NCBI GenBank assembly: GCA_964549945.1
Contig: CAZJXD010000076.1
Span: 1 to 23,651 of the forward strand
Length of the DNA stretch: 23,651 nt
DNA from: B25-G16 sp964549945
Lineage (GTDB): Bacteria > Desulfobacterota > DSM-4660 > Desulfatiglandales > B25-G16
Direction: 5' to 3'
Shown: one piece after another, positions 23,294 to 23,651 of the stretch
Layout of the letters: each line of letters opens with the position of its first letter
How positions within the stretch are numbered: the stretch's first letter is position 1
Notes under the pieces: generated by a model
What the model was told of the DNA's origin: nothing
Databases searched by the model: none
What the model saw: only the letters and a program-made list of their open reading frames with translations
Translations under genes and position numbers: made by a program

Positions 23294-23651
23294 TATGCAC
23301 CCCCACTTTTTCTAACCCAATAATGTCCGTGGTTCTTTAATTAACGGCAGAAACGTTATAATTGAACGTCTCGGAAATTTTACAGCTAATTGGGCCAAAG
23401 CCCCTGAGTTCATTTCCGGGTGATTGGTGAGTAAAAATAGCACTATGCGGATTGTACTTTCTCTGAAGTGGTTGGTTGCTCGATCGCACCTAATGGGAAA
23501 ATAATAGCAATTACTGGATGTTACCTATTAACCCCCGATATATTTTCTGAGAAAGTATAGTACCCTCCCGTTTCCCTGTCAAGCACAGGGCCTGGAAGTT
23601 AGCGTATCATAATTTGTGTCAGAGAAGAAAAAGGGGTACCACCTAAGAAAA
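23294..23651. other. 358-base non-coding stretch at the window end
   Basis: No convincing gene. It presumably holds the promoter for the DsrE-like and kinase genes, but I see no strong -35/-10 pair. A perfect 9-base inverted repeat is present (TACTTTCTC at 23455-23463, GAGAAAGTA at 23549-23557). A shorter pair (ACGTT/AACGT) lies in the A+T-rich part nearer the DsrE-like start. Either could be an operator. Confidence 0.4.

Noticed and set aside
23370..23400. Possible sigma-54 promoter (TGGCCC...GCT) before the DsrE-like gene
   Set aside because: The GG and GC elements are eight bases apart instead of ten and the flanks do not match.

Overview
The window is a densely packed bacterial region in which every convincing gene lies on the minus strand, so transcription runs from high to low coordinates. 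Mid-range G+C, many multi-domain kinases, a tetraheme c-type cytochrome, a cysteine-rich 'two-CW' kinase insert, a DsrE-like protein and a split Mrp/Mbh-type ion-translocation cluster suggest an anaerobic or microaerobic Gram-negative, perhaps Desulfobacterota-like. There is no rRNA or marker gene to confirm this. A 100-N gap at 4686-4785 shows that it is a scaffolded assembly.

Reading in the direction of transcription. (1) 23293-18342, signalling block: a DsrE-like protein, a histidine kinase with an N-terminal NAD(P)-type Rossmann domain and two PAS domains, a REC-PAS-kinase, and a single-domain response regulator. (2) 18313-16668: two tandem-domain universal stress proteins. (3) 16588-6224: a large Mrp/Mbh-like membrane cluster in the order MrpE, MnhB-type MrpB, MrpF, MrpG, MbhD-like, MbhE-like, MrpC, D1, D2, small protein, D3, small protein, D4. 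It has four proton/cation-channel (MrpD/NuoL/M/N family) subunits, no full-length MrpA, and no hydrogenase, ferredoxin or NADH-oxidising module in view. The last two large subunits are each preceded by, and overlap, a ~70-residue two-helix membrane protein of a shared, apparently uncharacterised family. Both carry Asn where the key TM7 lysine normally sits. (4) 6141-5107: a good sigma-70-like promoter, a 42-codon ORF and a third tandem universal stress protein. (5) 4666-1: a tetraheme cytochrome overlapping by one base a membrane hybrid kinase that has its own CXXCH motif and a cysteine-rich insert, then a DivK-like regulator, a REC-kinase, and a second single-domain regulator cut by the window edge.

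My inference is that the signalling genes sense redox or energy state (haem, Cys cluster, dinucleotide) and that the Mrp-like complex with its universal stress proteins is part of the response. The window does not prove this. Genes within each block overlap or abut. The three spacers over 200 bp inside the Mrp cluster all contain palindromic repeats, dividing it into four translationally coupled segments. The most novel-looking part is the duplicated small-subunit plus large-D-subunit pair.
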